A stretch of 64,000 nt of DNA from Mycobacterium sp. 3519A (GCF_900240945.1 NZ_OESG01000013.1:2503622-2567621), one strand, 5' to 3'. Positions 1 to 11,200 are shown, numbered from the stretch's first letter. Numbers and translations: made by a program. Notes: generated by a model not told the origin, from the sequence alone.

Positions 1-992
1 GGGCGCTGTACCGGGCCGAGTTGGATCTGGTGGAGTCCGCGCGCAAGACCGGAATTCGGTTGCGGCTGTTCCACGGTCGCGGTGGGACGGTTGGTCGTGG
101 TGGCGGGCCGAGTTACGACGCCATCCTGGCCCAACCGCCCGGCGCGGTGAACGGGTCGCTGCGGCTGACCGAACAGGGTGAGGTGATCGCCGCGAAGTAC
201 GCCGAACCGCGGATCGCCCACCGCAACCTCGAGACGCTGTTGGCCGCGACGCTGGAGGCCACCCTGCTCGACGTCGAAGGCCTCGGCGATGCGGCCGGTC
301 CCGCGTACGAAGTGCTGGACGACGTCGCGGCGAGGGCGCAGCGTGCCTACGCCGAACTGGTCCATGAGACACCGGGTTTCGTCGAGTACTTCAAGGCGTC
401 GACGCCGGTCAGCGAGATCGGGTCGCTGAACATCGGCAGCAGGCCGACGTCGCGTAAGCCGACGACGTCGATCTCCGATCTGCGTGCCATCCCCTGGGTG
501 CTGGCGTGGAGCCAGTCGCGGGTGATGCTGCCCGGCTGGTACGGCACCGGCACGGCGTTCGAGACGTGGATCGGCGAGGACGACGGTCGATTGGAAGTGT
601 TGCAGGACCTGTATCGCCGGTGGCCGTTCTTCCGCACCGTGCTGTCGAACATGGCGCAGGTGATGTCCAAGGCCGACATGGGATTGGCGGCGCGCTACTC
701 CGAACTCGTCGACGACGAGGCGCTGCGCAAGAGGGTGTTCGACAAGATCGTCGACGAACACGACCGCACCATCCGCATGCACAAATTGATCACCGGCCAC
801 GACGACCTGCTGGCCGACAACCCGGCGCTGGCCCGGTCGGTGTTCAACCGCTTCCCGTATCTGGAACCGCTGAATCATCTGCAGGTGGAACTGTTGCGGC
901 GGTACCGGTCCGGAGACGACGCAGACTTGGTCAGGCGGGGCATCTTGCTGACCATGAGCGGGTTGGCCACCGCGTTGCGCAACAGCGGCTAA
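1..992 (+). CDS. ppc: Phosphoenolpyruvate carboxylase, C-terminal part (5' end outside window)
   Basis: The frame is open from base 3 to a TAA stop and gives about 329 residues, roughly the last third of a PEPC of about 900 residues. PEPC adds bicarbonate to phosphoenolpyruvate to make oxaloacetate, an anaplerotic step. The glycine-rich loop [14 protein letters not shown] near residues 23-36 of the fragment is the family hallmark. The conserved run LPGWYGTG follows, and the C terminus is hydrophobic as usual, ending ALRNSG. The gene continues upstream, so its start cannot be seen. An amidohydrolase gene begins 11 bases after the stop on the same strand. M. tuberculosis lacks ppc as far as I recall, which argues for a non-tuberculous species. 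Confidence 0.95.
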   Translation, partial: ALYRAELDLVESARKTGIRLRLFHGRGGTVGRGGGPSYDAILAQPPGAVNGSLRLTEQGEVIAAKYAEPRIAHRNLETLLAATLEATLLDVEGLGDAAGPAYEVLDDVAARAQRAYAELVHETPGFVEYFKASTPVSEIGSLNIGSRPTSRKPTTSISDLRAIPWVLAWSQSRVMLPGWYGTGTAFETWIGEDDGRLEVLQDLYRRWPFFRTVLSNMAQVMSKADMGLAARYSELVDDEALRKRVFDKIVDEHDRTIRMHKLITGHDDLLADNPALARSVFNRFPYLEPLNHLQVELLRRYRSGDDADLVRRGILLTMSGLATALRNSG

Positions 993-1003
993 CCTCGTCA
1001 GGC

Positions 1004-2281
1004 ATGGGTCGGCTACTGATCAAGAATGTCCGGATCTTCGACGGTTTGACCGACCATCTCTTCGCAGGCCATGTCCTGATCGACGGGACGAAGGTCGCCG
1101 CCGTCGAGAGATCACCCATCGCGGAGGACGCGAACACCGTCGTGATCGACGGCGCCGACAGGGTGCTGATGCCTGGCATGAGCGACGCGCACGTGCACCT
1201 GATGGGGATGGCGAACACCATGTTCGACATGATGCTGGCGTCTGAGTCGCAGTTGATCGCAAGCACCCTCGCCCGCGCCAAGGACACCTTGCTGCGTGGT
1301 TTCACCACGGTTCGCGACATGGCCGGTGACACGGCAGGCATCAAGAATGTCATCGACGGCGAACCGGCGCTCGGACCGCGGATCTATCCCAGCCAGGCGG
1401 CGATCTCGCAGACCGCAGGGCACGGTGACTTCGGACTGGTTGACGACAGGCCCACCGCGCTGGGTGGCGGGGAGTCCCGAGCCGAGCAGATCGGCATGAT
1501 GCGTGTCGCGGACGGCGAAACCCGCGTGCTCGCAGCGGTGCGTGAGCAGCTTCGCCGAGGTGCCTCGCAGATCAAACTGATGACGGGTGGCGGCGTGGCC
1601 TCGGCGTACGACCCCCTGTACACCTTGCAGTTCACCCCGCGAGAACTTCGCGCCGCGGTCGACGCCGCAACGGATTACGGCACCTACGTCGCCACCCACG
1701 TGTACACCGTTGCGGGAATCCACCGTGCCGTCGATGCGGGCGTGCAGTCCATCGAGCACGGCCACCTGGCCGACGAACCGACAATCGCGATGCTCGCCGA
1801 GCGCGACGTCTGGCTGTCGACCCAGCCGTTCGCCGAACACGACCACAACTTCCCCAACCCCGAGAACGCCGAGAAGAACCGCGAGATCTGCACCGGCACC
1901 GACCGGCTGTACGCCTGGGCGCGCAAGCACGGCGTCAAGACGGCGTGGGGGACCGACCTGCTCTTCGAGCCCGAACACGCGGGCAGGCAGAGCGAGATGA
2001 TGACCCGGCTCGGCGACTACATGACCAACGTCGAGGCGCTGAAGATGGTGACGTCGGGTAATGCCAGCCTGTTCCGGCTTGCGGGCGAACGCGACCCGTA
2101 CCAAGCGGCCAGGCTCGGCGAGATCAGCGTCGGCGCATGGGCGGACGTCCTGCTCATCGACGGTGATCCGACCACGGATCTCGGGTTGTTGTCGGATCCC
2201 GCGAAGAACATCGCCGTCGTCGTGAAGGACGGCACCGTGGTCAAGAACGTCACAGACCGGTGGACCGGCGCACCCGATTGA
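1004..2281 (+). CDS. Metal-dependent amidohydrolase, imidazolonepropionase-like
   Basis: The 425-residue protein has the amidohydrolase-superfamily layout: a small N-terminal beta domain, then a TIM barrel with the metal-binding pair DAHVH (H63 and H65). Further histidines lie in ATHVYT and EHGHLADE, and the late-barrel aspartate is in WGTDLLF. The C terminus returns to the beta domain (GAWADVLLIDGDP). Such enzymes hydrolyse C-N bonds in cyclic amides, imides or dipeptides. No signal peptide is seen, so it is probably cytoplasmic. The start is the ATG 11 bases after the ppc stop. The frame stays open further upstream, but that part only shadows ppc. The substrate cannot be told from sequence. 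The 3' end overlaps the convergent small gene by 32 bases. Confidence 0.85.
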   Translation: MGRLLIKNVRIFDGLTDHLFAGHVLIDGTKVAAVERSPIAEDANTVVIDGADRVLMPGMSDAHVHLMGMANTMFDMMLASESQLIASTLARAKDTLLRGFTTVRDMAGDTAGIKNVIDGEPALGPRIYPSQAAISQTAGHGDFGLVDDRPTALGGGESRAEQIGMMRVADGETRVLAAVREQLRRGASQIKLMTGGGVASAYDPLYTLQFTPRELRAAVDAATDYGTYVATHVYTVAGIHRAVDAGVQSIEHGHLADEPTIAMLAERDVWLSTQPFAEHDHNFPNPENAEKNREICTGTDRLYAWARKHGVKTAWGTDLLFEPEHAGRQSEMMTRLGDYMTNVEALKMVTSGNASLFRLAGERDPYQAARLGEISVGAWADVLLIDGDPTTDLGLLSDPAKNIAVVVKDGTVVKNVTDRWTGAPD

Positions 2282-2621
2282 CGACGCCGCGCACCGCGGA
2301 TTCGGTCGCGGCGATCGGTGCGACGGCGGCCTCACCGAGATCGACGATGCGCTCGACGCGCGCCACGATGCCTTCCAACCGGTCGACCATCGCGAACAGC
2401 CGAGGCGCGAGTTCGTTGATCTGATTGATCGTCTCGTTGAACCGCTCGAGGGTGGCGTCAAGGGTGGCTGTCGAGTTGTTCAGGTCTACGAGCGTCTCCC
2501 CGAGGCCCTCGAGGATCGTGTCGACCTGCTCCACCGTGACATCGGCGTTGAGCGCCGCCTGGGCGAGCTTGCGGATCCTTTCGGGTCCAGTGCGCACCGG
2601 TTTGCCGCCCTTGTCTGCCAT
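2250..2621 (-). CDS. Small conserved helical protein (Rv1444c-like)
   Basis: This is a protein of about 123 residues with no recognised catalytic motif. Its middle (TVEQVDTILEGLGETL through RLFAMVDRLEGIVARVERIVD) shows heptad-like spacing of hydrophobic residues and is probably a long helical or coiled-coil segment. Position just downstream of pgl on the same strand matches Rv1444c of M. tuberculosis. The chosen ATG gives MADKGGKP. Upstream in-frame starts at 2630 (ATG) and 2639 are possible, and no good ribosome-binding site decides between them. It overlaps the convergent amidohydrolase gene by 32 bases. Its function is unknown to me. Confidence 0.7.
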   Translation of the reverse strand: MADKGGKPVRTGPERIRKLAQAALNADVTVEQVDTILEGLGETLVDLNNSTATLDATLERFNETINQINELAPRLFAMVDRLEGIVARVERIVDLGEAAVAPIAATESAVRGVVNRVRRSTGL

Positions 2622-2716
2622 GAGGGTCATTATGACCACACCGGCGCCGCCCCGCGAGACTACGGTTTGTGACGGAAAACCCGGCGAAATTCGTCATCTT
2701 GCGTAGTCTCGGCGCG

Positions 2717-3457
2717 CTACGAGAGCTTGGAAGCGGCGTCCTCGTCGAGTAGCCACACCGTCTCGTCGCGGCCGACGGCACCGGCCGCGGGCACGTCCAC
2801 CGGGTCGGCGCCGCCGATGGCCGCTGCCACCGCATCGGCCTTGCCTGCACCGGACACCACGAGCCAGACTTCCCGCGACCGCTGAATTGCAGGGAGCGTC
2901 AAGGTGATCCGCTGCGGCGGCGGCTTGGGGGAGTCCGGTACGCCGAGCACCAGTCGGTCGGTCTCCCGCACCGCCGCGGTATCGGGGAACAGCGAGTTGA
3001 TGTGCCCCTCGGGTCCCATCCCGAGCAGGTGCACGTCGAAAACCGGTGCCGGCTCTCCGGCTTCGGCGTTCGCCGCCAGCACCTGGGCGTAGTCGGCTGC
3101 CGCGGCGTCCAGGTCGTCGCCGAACGCGGCACCGCTCGCCGCCATCGGATGCACGTTGGCGGCCGGGATGTCGATGTGGTCGAGCAGCGCCTCGCGGGCC
3201 TGCTTGTAGTTGCGCTCATCGTCGTCTTCCGGCACGAACCGGTCGTCGCCCCAGTAGAAGTGCACTCTGGACCAATCGATCTGATCGCCGTGTTCGGCCA
3301 ACCGCTTCAGCAACCCGATCCCGGTGCCGCCGCCCGTCAAGACGATGGACGCCCGGCCACGGAACTGGATCACCGAGGTGATCTGCTGGGCCAGTCGGTC
3401 GCCCACCGCCGCGACGAGCGCGTCCGTGTCCGGATATCTGTGCACCGACACACTCAT
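2717..3457 (-). CDS. pgl: 6-phosphogluconolactonase
   Basis: The 246-residue protein hydrolyses 6-phosphoglucono-delta-lactone, the second step of the oxidative pentose phosphate pathway. Family signatures are [13 protein letters not shown] near residue 40, [15 protein letters not shown], and the catalytic-region motif [15 protein letters not shown]. The length fits bacterial Pgl/DevB (about 250). The start ATG overlaps the opcA stop (ATGA), which implies translational coupling at the end of the tkt-tal-zwf-opcA-pgl operon. It is cytoplasmic. The upstream extension of the frame only reads through opcA. Confidence 0.95.
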   Translation of the reverse strand: MSVSVHRYPDTDALVAAVGDRLAQQITSVIQFRGRASIVLTGGGTGIGLLKRLAEHGDQIDWSRVHFYWGDDRFVPEDDDERNYKQAREALLDHIDIPAANVHPMAASGAAFGDDLDAAAADYAQVLAANAEAGEPAPVFDVHLLGMGPEGHINSLFPDTAAVRETDRLVLGVPDSPKPPPQRITLTLPAIQRSREVWLVVSGAGKADAVAAAIGGADPVDVPAAGAVGRDETVWLLDEDAASKLS

Positions 3458-4365
3458 ACGTATTGCACTTTCTCGATGCCCTGCAATGCCTCGTGGTAGA
3501 TCTCGTCGGCGTCGAGCCTGCGCAGGTCCTCGGCGAGGCATTCCTTTGCCTCCCTGCGTGCCAACGGAATTCGCGCCTCCGGCCTGCTGGTGCGGGTCAG
3601 GGTTGCGGTGACGCCCGTCTGCGGCCGCCGCAGCGTGATCGTCTCGCTCTTGCGGACCAGTTCCACCTTCAGTTCGCCGACCGCGCGCTGCACCGGACCG
3701 TCGATGCGCTCGGCGAGCCAGCCCGCGAGCACGTCCAGCGAGGGTTCGTCCTTCAGGCCCGACACCAGCGCCGAGGTGATCGGCTCGTGGGGTTCCTGGT
3801 CCACTGCCGACGCCAGCAGCGCTCGCCAGTAGGTGATGCGGGCCCACGCCAGATCGGTGTCGCCCGAGGTGTAGCCCTGCAGACGACTCTTGATGGCGGC
3901 CATCGGGTCGGCGCAGTCGGTGGCATTCGTGATGCGCCGAACTGCTAACCGGCCCAACGGATCTTGAGCGGGCACGTCGGGGCCGCCAGCCGGCCACCAT
4001 GCCACCACGGGGGTGTCGGGCAGCAGGAACGGGAGCACCACGCTGTTGGCGTGGTCGGCCAGTGGGCCGTGCAGGCGCAGCGACACCACCTCACCGGCAC
4101 CCGCGTCCGCACCCACCCGCAATTGCGCGTCGAGTCGCGGTTCGGTGGCGTCCCGGTCACCGGGCACCACCACGATCACCCGGCACGGATGTTCGCGGCT
4201 CGCGAAGTTGGCCGCCTCGATCGAATCCTCGAGGAGGTCGTCGGAGTGCAGCGAGATCACCAGCGTGAGCACCCGGCTCAACGTGATGGCGCCACCCTCT
4301 TCACGCAGGCCGGTGATCTTCTTGTTGATGTCGTTGGTGGTCGTGTCAGGCAGGTCGACAATCAT
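3454..4365 (-). CDS. opcA: Glucose-6-phosphate dehydrogenase assembly protein OpcA
   Basis: The 303-residue protein opens with [17 protein letters not shown] and carries the OpcA run [12 protein letters not shown] and [18 protein letters not shown]. OpcA is an activator/assembly partner of glucose-6-phosphate dehydrogenase in actinobacteria and cyanobacteria, not an enzyme itself. Its gene sits between zwf and pgl. The zwf stop directly abuts its ATG with no gap, and its own stop overlaps the pgl start by ATGA. This tight packing supports co-translation with Zwf. Identification rests on sequence pattern and on the synteny with Rv1446c. Confidence 0.93.
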   Translation of the reverse strand: MIVDLPDTTTNDINKKITGLREEGGAITLSRVLTLVISLHSDDLLEDSIEAANFASREHPCRVIVVVPGDRDATEPRLDAQLRVGADAGAGEVVSLRLHGPLADHANSVVLPFLLPDTPVVAWWPAGGPDVPAQDPLGRLAVRRITNATDCADPMAAIKSRLQGYTSGDTDLAWARITYWRALLASAVDQEPHEPITSALVSGLKDEPSLDVLAGWLAERIDGPVQRAVGELKVELVRKSETITLRRPQTGVTATLTRTSRPEARIPLARREAKECLAEDLRRLDADEIYHEALQGIEKVQYV

Positions 4366-5892
4366 TTAAGGCCGCCTCCATTCCCTGCCCATGCGATGCA
4401 TCATCTCGTCGGCTGACGCGGGGCCCCACGTGCCTGACTCATATGCATCCGGCTTGCCGTTCGACGCCCAGAAGTCGAGCACCGGATCCAATATTTCCCA
4501 GGAGAATTCGACCTCCCGGTTCACCGGGAACAGCGACGGCTCACCGAGTAGCACGTCGAGGATCAACCGCTCGTAGGCCTCGGGGGAGTCCTCGGCGAAC
4601 GCCGAACCGTAGGAGAAGTCCATGTTGACGTCGCGGACCTCCATGGCACTGCCGGGCACCTTGGAGCCGAACCTGGTGGTGATGCCCTCGTCGGGCTGCA
4701 CCCGGATCACCAACGCGTTCTGGCCGAGTTCCTCGGTCATCGTCTTGTCGAACGGCAGGTGCGGTGCCCGCTTGAAGATCAGCGCAATCTCAGTGACCCT
4801 GCGCCCCAAGCGTTTTCCGGTCCGGAGGAAGAACGGCACACCCGCCCAGCGACGGGTGTCGATCTCCAGCGTGATCGCCGCGTACGTCTCGGTGGTCGAG
4901 TCCTTCGAGAACCCGTCCTCCTCGAGCAGCCCCACCACCTTCTCGCTGCCCTGCCAGCCCGCCGAGTACTGGCCGCGCGCGGTGGTCTGATCGAACGGCT
5001 GCATCGGCTGGGTCGCCGACAACACCTTGATCTTCTCGGCCTGCAACTCGTGCGGGCTGAAGCTGACCGGCTCCTCCATTGCAGTCAGCGCCATCAACTG
5101 GATGAGGTGGTTCTGGATGACATCGCGGGCCGCGCCTACGCCGTCGTAATAGCCGCCGCGACCACCAAGGCCGATGTCCTCGGCCATGGTGATCTGCACG
5201 CTGTCGACGTAGTTGTTGTTCCAGATCGGCTCGTACAATTCGTTCGCGAACCGCAACGCCAGGATGTTCTGGACGGTCTCCTTGCCCAGATAGTGGTCGA
5301 TGCGGAACACCGCTTCCTCGGGGAAGACGCTGTTCACCACCTCGTTGAGCTCGCGCGCGCTGGCCAGGTCGTGCCCGAACGGCTTCTCGATGACGACCCG
5401 GCTCCACCGGCCTTGCTGTGGACGTGCCAGACCTGATTGCTGCAGCTGCTCGCACACTTCCTGAAAAGCCTTGGGCGGGATGGACAAATAGAACGCGTGG
5501 TTGCCGCCCGTGCCCCGCTCGGCGTCCAGCTTGTCGAGCTGCTCGGCGAGCTTGCCGAACGACGCGGGGTCGTCGAAGTTACCCTGCACGAACCGGATAC
5601 CCTCCGCCAGGCGATCCCAGACCTCCTGGCGAAACGGCGTACGGGCGTGCTGCTTCACACTTTCCAGCACGACGTCGGCGAAAGCCTCGTGGCTCCAATC
5701 CCTTCTGCCGAACCCGACCAGTGCGAACGTGGCAGGCAGTAGGCCGCGGTTCGCGAGGTCATAGATAGCAGGCATCAGCTTCTTGCGGGCGAGATCGCCT
5801 GTGACGCCGAAGATCACCACGCCGCAGGGACCAGGGATCCGCGGCATCCGCTTGTCGCGTTTGTCGCGAAGCGGATTGTGCCAATCCGTCAT
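4366..5892 (-). CDS. zwf: Glucose-6-phosphate 1-dehydrogenase
   Basis: The 508-residue enzyme oxidises glucose 6-phosphate to 6-phosphogluconolactone while reducing NADP+. The N-terminal Rossmann motif is [17 protein letters not shown]. The active-site motif [13 protein letters not shown] carries the catalytic-region histidine and lysine. The length agrees with Zwf2 of M. tuberculosis (514, from memory). I chose the ATG giving [20 protein letters not shown] because it overlaps the tal stop (ATGA). Seventeen upstream in-frame codons (MARVARGD...) only shadow the end of tal. It acts with OpcA, encoded directly downstream. Confidence 0.96.
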   Translation of the reverse strand: MTDWHNPLRDKRDKRMPRIPGPCGVVIFGVTGDLARKKLMPAIYDLANRGLLPATFALVGFGRRDWSHEAFADVVLESVKQHARTPFRQEVWDRLAEGIRFVQGNFDDPASFGKLAEQLDKLDAERGTGGNHAFYLSIPPKAFQEVCEQLQQSGLARPQQGRWSRVVIEKPFGHDLASARELNEVVNSVFPEEAVFRIDHYLGKETVQNILALRFANELYEPIWNNNYVDSVQITMAEDIGLGGRGGYYDGVGAARDVIQNHLIQLMALTAMEEPVSFSPHELQAEKIKVLSATQPMQPFDQTTARGQYSAGWQGSEKVVGLLEEDGFSKDSTTETYAAITLEIDTRRWAGVPFFLRTGKRLGRRVTEIALIFKRAPHLPFDKTMTEELGQNALVIRVQPDEGITTRFGSKVPGSAMEVRDVNMDFSYGSAFAEDSPEAYERLILDVLLGEPSLFPVNREVEFSWEILDPVLDFWASNGKPDAYESGTWGPASADEMMHRMGREWRRP

Positions 5893-7007
5893 TTCTTGGC
5901 GGCGTCGAGCTGATCCTGCGTCGCCTCGAGCAACTCGAGCCACGACTTCTCGAACTTTTCCACGCCCTCGTCCTCGAGCAGCCTGAACACGTCCGGCAGG
6001 TCGATACCGATGCCGGCCAACTCGTCGAACAGCGCCTTGGCCGCACCGGCGGTCCCGGTCACCGTGTCGCCGGTGATGACGCCGTGATCGGCTACCGCGT
6101 CAATTGTCTTCTCCGGCATGGTGTTCACGGTGTTGGGCGCGACCAGTTCGGTCACGTACAGCGTGTCGGAATACTCCGGGTTCTTGACGCCGGTGGACGC
6201 CCACAGTGGCCGCTGCACCCGCGCGCCATCGGCCTTGAGCGCCTCATAGCGCGAGCCGCCGACGAAGACTTCTTGGTAGGCCGCGTACGCCAGTCGCGCG
6301 TTGGCCACGCCGGCCTTGCCGCGCAATGCCAACGCTTCCTCGCTGCCGATCTTCTCCAGCCGCTTGTCGATCTCGGTGTCGACGCGGGAAACGAAGAATG
6401 ACGCCACGGAGTGGATCTTGGACAGGTCGTGGCCCGCTTCCTTCGCCTTTTCCAGGCCGGCCAGGTAGGCGTCCATCACGAGACGGTGCCGCTCGACGGA
6501 GAAGATCAGCGTCACGTTCACCGAAATGCCTTCTGCGATAACGGCGGTGATCGCAGGCAGACCCGCCATCGTGGCCGGGATCTTGATCAGCAGGTTCGGC
6601 CGGTCGACGATCTTCCACAGTTCGATCGCCTGCAGGATCGTCTTGTCGGTGTCGTGCGCCAGCCGCGGATCCACCTCGATGGACACCCGGCCGTCGACGC
6701 CATCGGACTGCTCGTACTGCTTGGCCAGCACGTCACACGCGTTGCGGACGTCGTCGGTGGTGACGGTGCGGATGGTGGCGTCGACGTCGGCGCCGCGCTC
6801 GGCGAGCTCTTTCACCTGGTCGTCGTAGGCGTGGCCCGCCGAAAGCGCGGCCTGGAAGATCGACGGGTTGGTGGTCACGCCGACCACGCACTTGGTGTCG
6901 ATCAACTCCTGCAGGTTGCCGGTCTGCAGGCGGTCGCGGGACAGGTCGTCAAGCCATACCGAGACGCCTGCGGCGGATAGGGCTGCAAGATTGGGATTCT
7001 GAGCCAT
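5889..7007 (-). CDS. tal: Transaldolase
   Basis: The 372-residue transaldolase transfers dihydroxyacetone units between sugar phosphates in the non-oxidative pentose phosphate pathway. The Schiff-base lysine is K142 in [16 protein letters not shown], and [10 protein letters not shown] near residue 43 is the other family motif. The length fits the actinobacterial type (373 in M. tuberculosis, from memory). It lies 15 bases downstream of tkt and overlaps the start of zwf by four bases, so it is part of the same operon. Confidence 0.96.
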   Translation of the reverse strand: MAQNPNLAALSAAGVSVWLDDLSRDRLQTGNLQELIDTKCVVGVTTNPSIFQAALSAGHAYDDQVKELAERGADVDATIRTVTTDDVRNACDVLAKQYEQSDGVDGRVSIEVDPRLAHDTDKTILQAIELWKIVDRPNLLIKIPATMAGLPAITAVIAEGISVNVTLIFSVERHRLVMDAYLAGLEKAKEAGHDLSKIHSVASFFVSRVDTEIDKRLEKIGSEEALALRGKAGVANARLAYAAYQEVFVGGSRYEALKADGARVQRPLWASTGVKNPEYSDTLYVTELVAPNTVNTMPEKTIDAVADHGVITGDTVTGTAGAAKALFDELAGIGIDLPDVFRLLEDEGVEKFEKSWLELLEATQDQLDAAKK

Positions 7008-7022
7008 GATCGGTCCTTTTCT

Positions 7023-9113
7023 CTAGTTGTCCAGTGCTCGTTCCGCGGCGGCCACTACAGCTTCTGGGGTGAAGCCGAACTCGCGGAACAGCGTCTTGTC
7101 GTCGGCAGACTCGCCGTAGTGTTCGATCGAGACGATCTCGCCGGTGTCGCCGACCAGCTTGTACCAGCTCTGCGCCACTGCGGCTTCGACGGCGACGCGT
7201 GCCGACACGGCCGGGGGAAGCACGCTGTCGCGGTATTCCGCCGGCTGCGATTCGAACCATTCGACGCACGGCATCGACACCACGGTTGCGGTGATTCCCT
7301 TGTCCGCCAAGATCTTCTGTGCGGCCACCGCCAACTGCAGCTCGGACCCGGTGCCGATCAGCACCACGTCGGGGTCGTCATCAGGAGTGCCGCCGAGGAC
7401 GTAGCCGCCCTTGGCCACACCGTCAGCGCTGGTGCCCTCCAACACCGGGATGCCCTGTCGGGTCAGGATCAAACCGACCGGACCGCTCTTCGCGCCGCGC
7501 GCCAGGATGGTGCGCCACGCGTAGGCCGTCTCGTTCGGGTCGCCAGGCCGCACCACCGACAGGTTCGGGATGGCCCGCAGTGCCGCCAGGTGTTCGATCG
7601 GCTGGTGGGTGGGGCCGTCCTCGCCGAGCCCGATCGAGTCATGCGTCCAGATGTAGATGGTGTCGATGTTCATCAGCGACGCCAACCGCACCGCGGGCCG
7701 CATGTAGTCGGAGAACTGCAGGAACGTGCCTCCGAACGCGCGGGTCGGTCCGTGCAGCACGATGCCGGACAGGATCGATCCCATCGCGTGCTCGCGGACG
7801 CCGAAGTGCAACACGCGGCCGTACGGATCGGCGGTGAACTCCCTGGTGGAGATCGACGGCGGGCCGAACGACTTCACGCCCTTGATGGTGGTGTTGTTGC
7901 TGCCCGCGAGATCCGCTGAGCCGCCCCACAATTCGGGCAACTTCGGGGCCACGTCGTTGAGCACCTGACCGAATGCGGCGCGGGTGGCCAGCGGTTTGGA
8001 ACCCGGCTCCCAATAGGTCAGGTCGGAATCCCAGCCGTCGGGCAGCTGCTGTGCGGTCAGCCGGTCCAGCAGCGCCTTACGCTCCGGCTCACGCTGCGCC
8101 CACGCGTCGAACTCGCTCTGCCACTTCTCGTGTGCTTCCTTGCCGCGGGCCACCAGCTTGCGCGTGTGCTCGATGACCTCGTCGCTCACCTCGAACGACT
8201 TGTCCGGGTCGAAACCGAGGATCTTCTTGACCGCGGCCACTTCCTCGGCGCCGAGGTCGGCGCCGTGCGCCTTGCCGGTGTTCATCAGATTGGGCGCCGG
8301 GTAGCCGATGATCGTGCGCAGCGAGATGAACGACGGCTTGTCGGTGACGGCCTTGGCCTGCTCAATGGCCTGCTGGATGCCGACGACGTTCTCGCCGCCC
8401 TCGACCTCCTGTACGTGCCAGCCGTAGGCCCGGTAGCGGGCGGCGGTGTCCTCGCTCAGCGCGATGTCGGTGTCGTCCTCGATGGAGATCTCGTTGTGGT
8501 CGTAGAACACGATCAGGTTGCCCAGCTGTTGGGTGCCCGCCAGCGACGACGCCTCGCTGGTGACGCCCTCCTCGATGTCGCCATCCGAGGCGATCACATA
8601 GATGAAGTGGTCGAACGGGCTGGTGCCCGGGGCCGCGTCGGGGTCGAACAGGCCGCGTTCGTAGCGCGACGCCATCGCCATGCCGACCGCCGACGCCAGG
8701 CCCTGGCCCAGCGGTCCGGTGGTGATCTCAACGCCCTTGGTGTGGCGGAACTCCGGATGGCCCGGAGTCTTGCTCTTCCAGGTGCGCAACGACTCGATGT
8801 CGCCCAATTCCAGTCCGAAGCCGCCGAGGTACAGCTGGATGTACAACGTCAGGCTGGAATGTCCGGCGGACAACACGAAGCGGTCGCGGCCCAACCAGTG
8901 CACGTCGCTGGGGTCGTGGCGCATCACCCGCTGGAAGAGGGTGTATGCCAGGGGGGCCAGGCTCATCGCTGTACCGGGGTGACCGTTGCCGACCTTGTGC
9001 ACCGCGTCCGCGGCCAACACTCTGACGGTGTCCACTGCCCGCGAGTCCAGCTCGGTCCAGTCGTCGGGGTGATGCGGCCGGGTCAGGGCAGAGATCTCGT
9101 CGAGAGTGGTCAC
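7023..9113 (-). CDS. tkt: Transketolase
   Basis: The 696-residue thiamine-diphosphate enzyme moves two-carbon units between ketose and aldose phosphates. The cofactor motif is ASDGDIEEGVTSEA followed by FYDHN. GHPGTAMSLAPLAY near the N terminus and the pyrimidine-domain run SIGLGEDGPTHQPIEH are typical. The start is GTG (VTTLDEISALTRPHH), supported by an AAGGAG ribosome-binding site eight bases upstream. The longer open frame upstream has no such support. This is the first gene of the minus-strand tkt-tal-zwf-opcA-pgl operon; the ctaB gene lies divergently. Confidence 0.96.
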   Translation of the reverse strand: MTTLDEISALTRPHHPDDWTELDSRAVDTVRVLAADAVHKVGNGHPGTAMSLAPLAYTLFQRVMRHDPSDVHWLGRDRFVLSAGHSSLTLYIQLYLGGFGLELGDIESLRTWKSKTPGHPEFRHTKGVEITTGPLGQGLASAVGMAMASRYERGLFDPDAAPGTSPFDHFIYVIASDGDIEEGVTSEASSLAGTQQLGNLIVFYDHNEISIEDDTDIALSEDTAARYRAYGWHVQEVEGGENVVGIQQAIEQAKAVTDKPSFISLRTIIGYPAPNLMNTGKAHGADLGAEEVAAVKKILGFDPDKSFEVSDEVIEHTRKLVARGKEAHEKWQSEFDAWAQREPERKALLDRLTAQQLPDGWDSDLTYWEPGSKPLATRAAFGQVLNDVAPKLPELWGGSADLAGSNNTTIKGVKSFGPPSISTREFTADPYGRVLHFGVREHAMGSILSGIVLHGPTRAFGGTFLQFSDYMRPAVRLASLMNIDTIYIWTHDSIGLGEDGPTHQPIEHLAALRAIPNLSVVRPGDPNETAYAWRTILARGAKSGPVGLILTRQGIPVLEGTSADGVAKGGYVLGGTPDDDPDVVLIGTGSELQLAVAAQKILADKGITATVVSMPCVEWFESQPAEYRDSVLPPAVSARVAVEAAVAQSWYKLVGDTGEIVSIEHYGESADDKTLFREFGFTPEAVVAAAERALDN

Positions 9114-9232
9114 GTGGCGAACTCCTTGTCGAGGGTGCGGTTCCGCTAGCTGCTTGTCTAGAAAACACCCTAGTGCGGGAGAGTCATCCGATGCAGCGGC
9201 GTGGGGGACGATTAGGAAGGCGTTTACACGCG

Positions 9233-9255
9233 GTCTACCATCGTCTGTAGTAGAC
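9233..9255. promoter_or_regulatory. Small inverted repeat in the tkt/ctaB divergent spacer
   Basis: The 176-base spacer between the two divergent starts contains GTCTAC at 9233-9238 and its complement GTAGAC at 9250-9255. The repeat lies 35-57 bases before the ctaB GTG. It could be an operator or part of the ctaB promoter. Arms of only six bases make a chance match possible. Confidence 0.3.
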
Positions 9256-9289
9256 GCCGCGTGCGGCGGCGACCCTGAGGAGTATTTGC

Positions 9290-10222
9290 GTGAGAATTCG
9301 CGAAGGCAGCCTTGTCGAAGGGTCGCCGAATCGAATCCGCAACAAGTTCCTCGGCTACCTTGCACTGACCAAGCCCAGGGTGATCGAGCTGCTGCTCGTC
9401 ACCACGATCCCGGCGATGCTGCTGGCCCACCGCGGCTCGGTCGATCCGCTGCTGATCGCCAACACACTGTTCGGCGGGTTGCTGGCGGCCGCGGGCGCCA
9501 ACACGCTGAACTGTGTCGCCGACGCCGACATTGACAAGAAGATGAAGCGGACCTCCCGTCGGCCGCTGGCCAGGGACACCGTGCCGCGCAGTCATGCGCT
9601 GGTCTTCGGGCTCGCGCTGTCGGTGGGGTCGTTCTTCTGGTTGTGGTGGACGACCAACATGCTGTCCGCGCATCTGGCGGGCGCCACCATCGCGTTCTAC
9701 GTGCTGGTCTATACCCTGCTGCTGAAGCGGCGCACGTCGCAGAACGTGGTATGGGGCGGCGCCGCGGGGTGCATGCCGGTGATGATCGGCTGGTCGGCGG
9801 TCACCGGAACCATCCAGTGGCCCGCGCTGGTGATGTTCGCGATCATCTTCTTCTGGACGCCTCCCCACACCTGGGCGCTGGCCATGCGCTACAAGGAGGA
9901 CTACCAGGCGGCCGGCGTGCCGATGCTGCCCGCCGTGGCCACCGAGCGGCAGGTCACCAAGCAGATCCTGGTCTACACCTGGCTGACCGTGCTGGCGACG
10001 CTGGCGCTGGCGTTGGCAACGGGCTGGCTGTACGCGTCGGTGGCCATCCTGGCGGGCGCCTGGTTCCTGGTGATGGCGCATCAGTTGTACGCCGGTGTGC
10101 GGCGCGGTGAGCCGGTGAAGCCGCTGCGGCTGTTCCTGCAATCGAACAACTATCTCGCCGTGGTGTTCCTGGCGCTCGCGGTGGATTCCGCGCTCGACCT
10201 GCCTCGGCTGTTAGGGCACTAA
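9290..10222 (+). CDS. ctaB: Protohaem IX farnesyltransferase (haem O synthase)
   Basis: The 310-residue UbiA-family membrane prenyltransferase attaches farnesyl to haem B to give haem O, needed for the aa3 cytochrome oxidase. The first prenyl-diphosphate motif is [20 protein letters not shown] near residue 75 and the second is [15 protein letters not shown]. The rest is mainly hydrophobic segments, about eight to nine helices. The start is GTG with a GAGGAG ribosome-binding site seven bases upstream. Its last 12 bases overlap the convergent quinone-reductase gene. The partner haem A synthase ctaA lies about 2 kb downstream. Confidence 0.95.
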   Translation: MRIREGSLVEGSPNRIRNKFLGYLALTKPRVIELLLVTTIPAMLLAHRGSVDPLLIANTLFGGLLAAAGANTLNCVADADIDKKMKRTSRRPLARDTVPRSHALVFGLALSVGSFFWLWWTTNMLSAHLAGATIAFYVLVYTLLLKRRTSQNVVWGGAAGCMPVMIGWSAVTGTIQWPALVMFAIIFFWTPPHTWALAMRYKEDYQAAGVPMLPAVATERQVTKQILVYTWLTVLATLALALATGWLYASVAILAGAWFLVMAHQLYAGVRRGEPVKPLRLFLQSNNYLAVVFLALAVDSALDLPRLLGH

Positions 10223-11182
10223 CACCACCGATCCGACGGTCTTTCGGCCCTGCAGATCGCGGTGCGCCTGCTCGGCGTTCTCCAGCTGGTAGTGCTCGCT
10301 GACCATGATGTTGAGGGTGCCCGAGGCGATCGCATCGAGCAGTTCGCCTGCCCGCCAAGCAAATTCATCGGGCGTCCGGGTGTGGTGCACAAGCGTGGGT
10401 CTGGTCAGGAACAGCGAACCGGCGGCGTTGAGCCGCTGCGGGTCGAACGGGGGCACCGGACCGCTGGACGCGCCGAACAGCGCGACCGTGCCGCGGATCC
10501 GGCAACTGGCCAGGCTCGCCTCGAATGTGTCCGCGCCGACACCGTCGTAGACCGCGGCGACACCGCCGTCGGTCAGGTCCTTGATCGTGGCGCCGAACGC
10601 CTCGGGGTCGTCCGGATAACCGAGCACCTCGACGGCGCCCGCCTTGCGCGACAGTTCGCGCTTCTCGGGCGTCGACACCGTGGTGATCACCCGCACGGCG
10701 AGACTGGTGGCCCACTGGGTCAAGATCAGCCCGACGCCGCCTGCGCCCGCGTGTACCAGCACGGCGTCGCGCTCCTGCACCGGATACGTCGACTTGATGA
10801 GATAGTGCGCCGTCATGCCCTTCAGCAGCGACGCGGCGGCCACGTCAGCGGTGACGCCGTCGGGCACGTAAGCGCAGAAATCGGCTGGGGCGACACAATA
10901 TTCGGCATATGCGCCGACGGCCTGCGCGGTGACGACGCGGTCCCCGACGCTCAATGCTGCGACGTCGTCGCCGACCTCCTCGACCGTGCCGCACACCTCG
11001 GTGCCCAGCACGAACGGCAGTTCCCGCGGATACAGCCCCGACCGGAAGTACGTGTCGATGAAGTTCACCCCGATGGCTTCGGCCTTGATCAGCACCTGAC
11101 CCGGCCCGGGCGAGGGCTTGTCGGTGTCGACGTAGTTGAGCACTTCGGGTCCGCCGGTCTCGGCGACTTGGATGGCCTTCAT
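10211..11182 (-). CDS. qor: NADPH:quinone reductase-like oxidoreductase
   Basis: The 323-residue MDR-family protein without zinc cysteines resembles quinone oxidoreductase QOR (Rv1454c position). It has the N-terminal GroES-like fold ([30 protein letters not shown]) and a Rossmann NADPH motif [15 protein letters not shown]. Such enzymes reduce quinones by one electron or act on enones. The ATG was chosen because the homology begins exactly there; the open frame continues about 270 codons upstream over the ATP-grasp gene and is only a shadow. It is divergent from the ATP-grasp gene with an 18-base gap, and its tail overlaps ctaB. Confidence 0.9.
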   Translation of the reverse strand: MKAIQVAETGGPEVLNYVDTDKPSPGPGQVLIKAEAIGVNFIDTYFRSGLYPRELPFVLGTEVCGTVEEVGDDVAALSVGDRVVTAQAVGAYAEYCVAPADFCAYVPDGVTADVAAASLLKGMTAHYLIKSTYPVQERDAVLVHAGAGGVGLILTQWATSLAVRVITTVSTPEKRELSRKAGAVEVLGYPDDPEAFGATIKDLTDGGVAAVYDGVGADTFEASLASCRIRGTVALFGASSGPVPPFDPQRLNAAGSLFLTRPTLVHHTRTPDEFAWRAGELLDAIASGTLNIMVSEHYQLENAEQAHRDLQGRKTVGSVVLVP

Positions 11183-11200
11183 GCTGTCTATCCTGCCAAG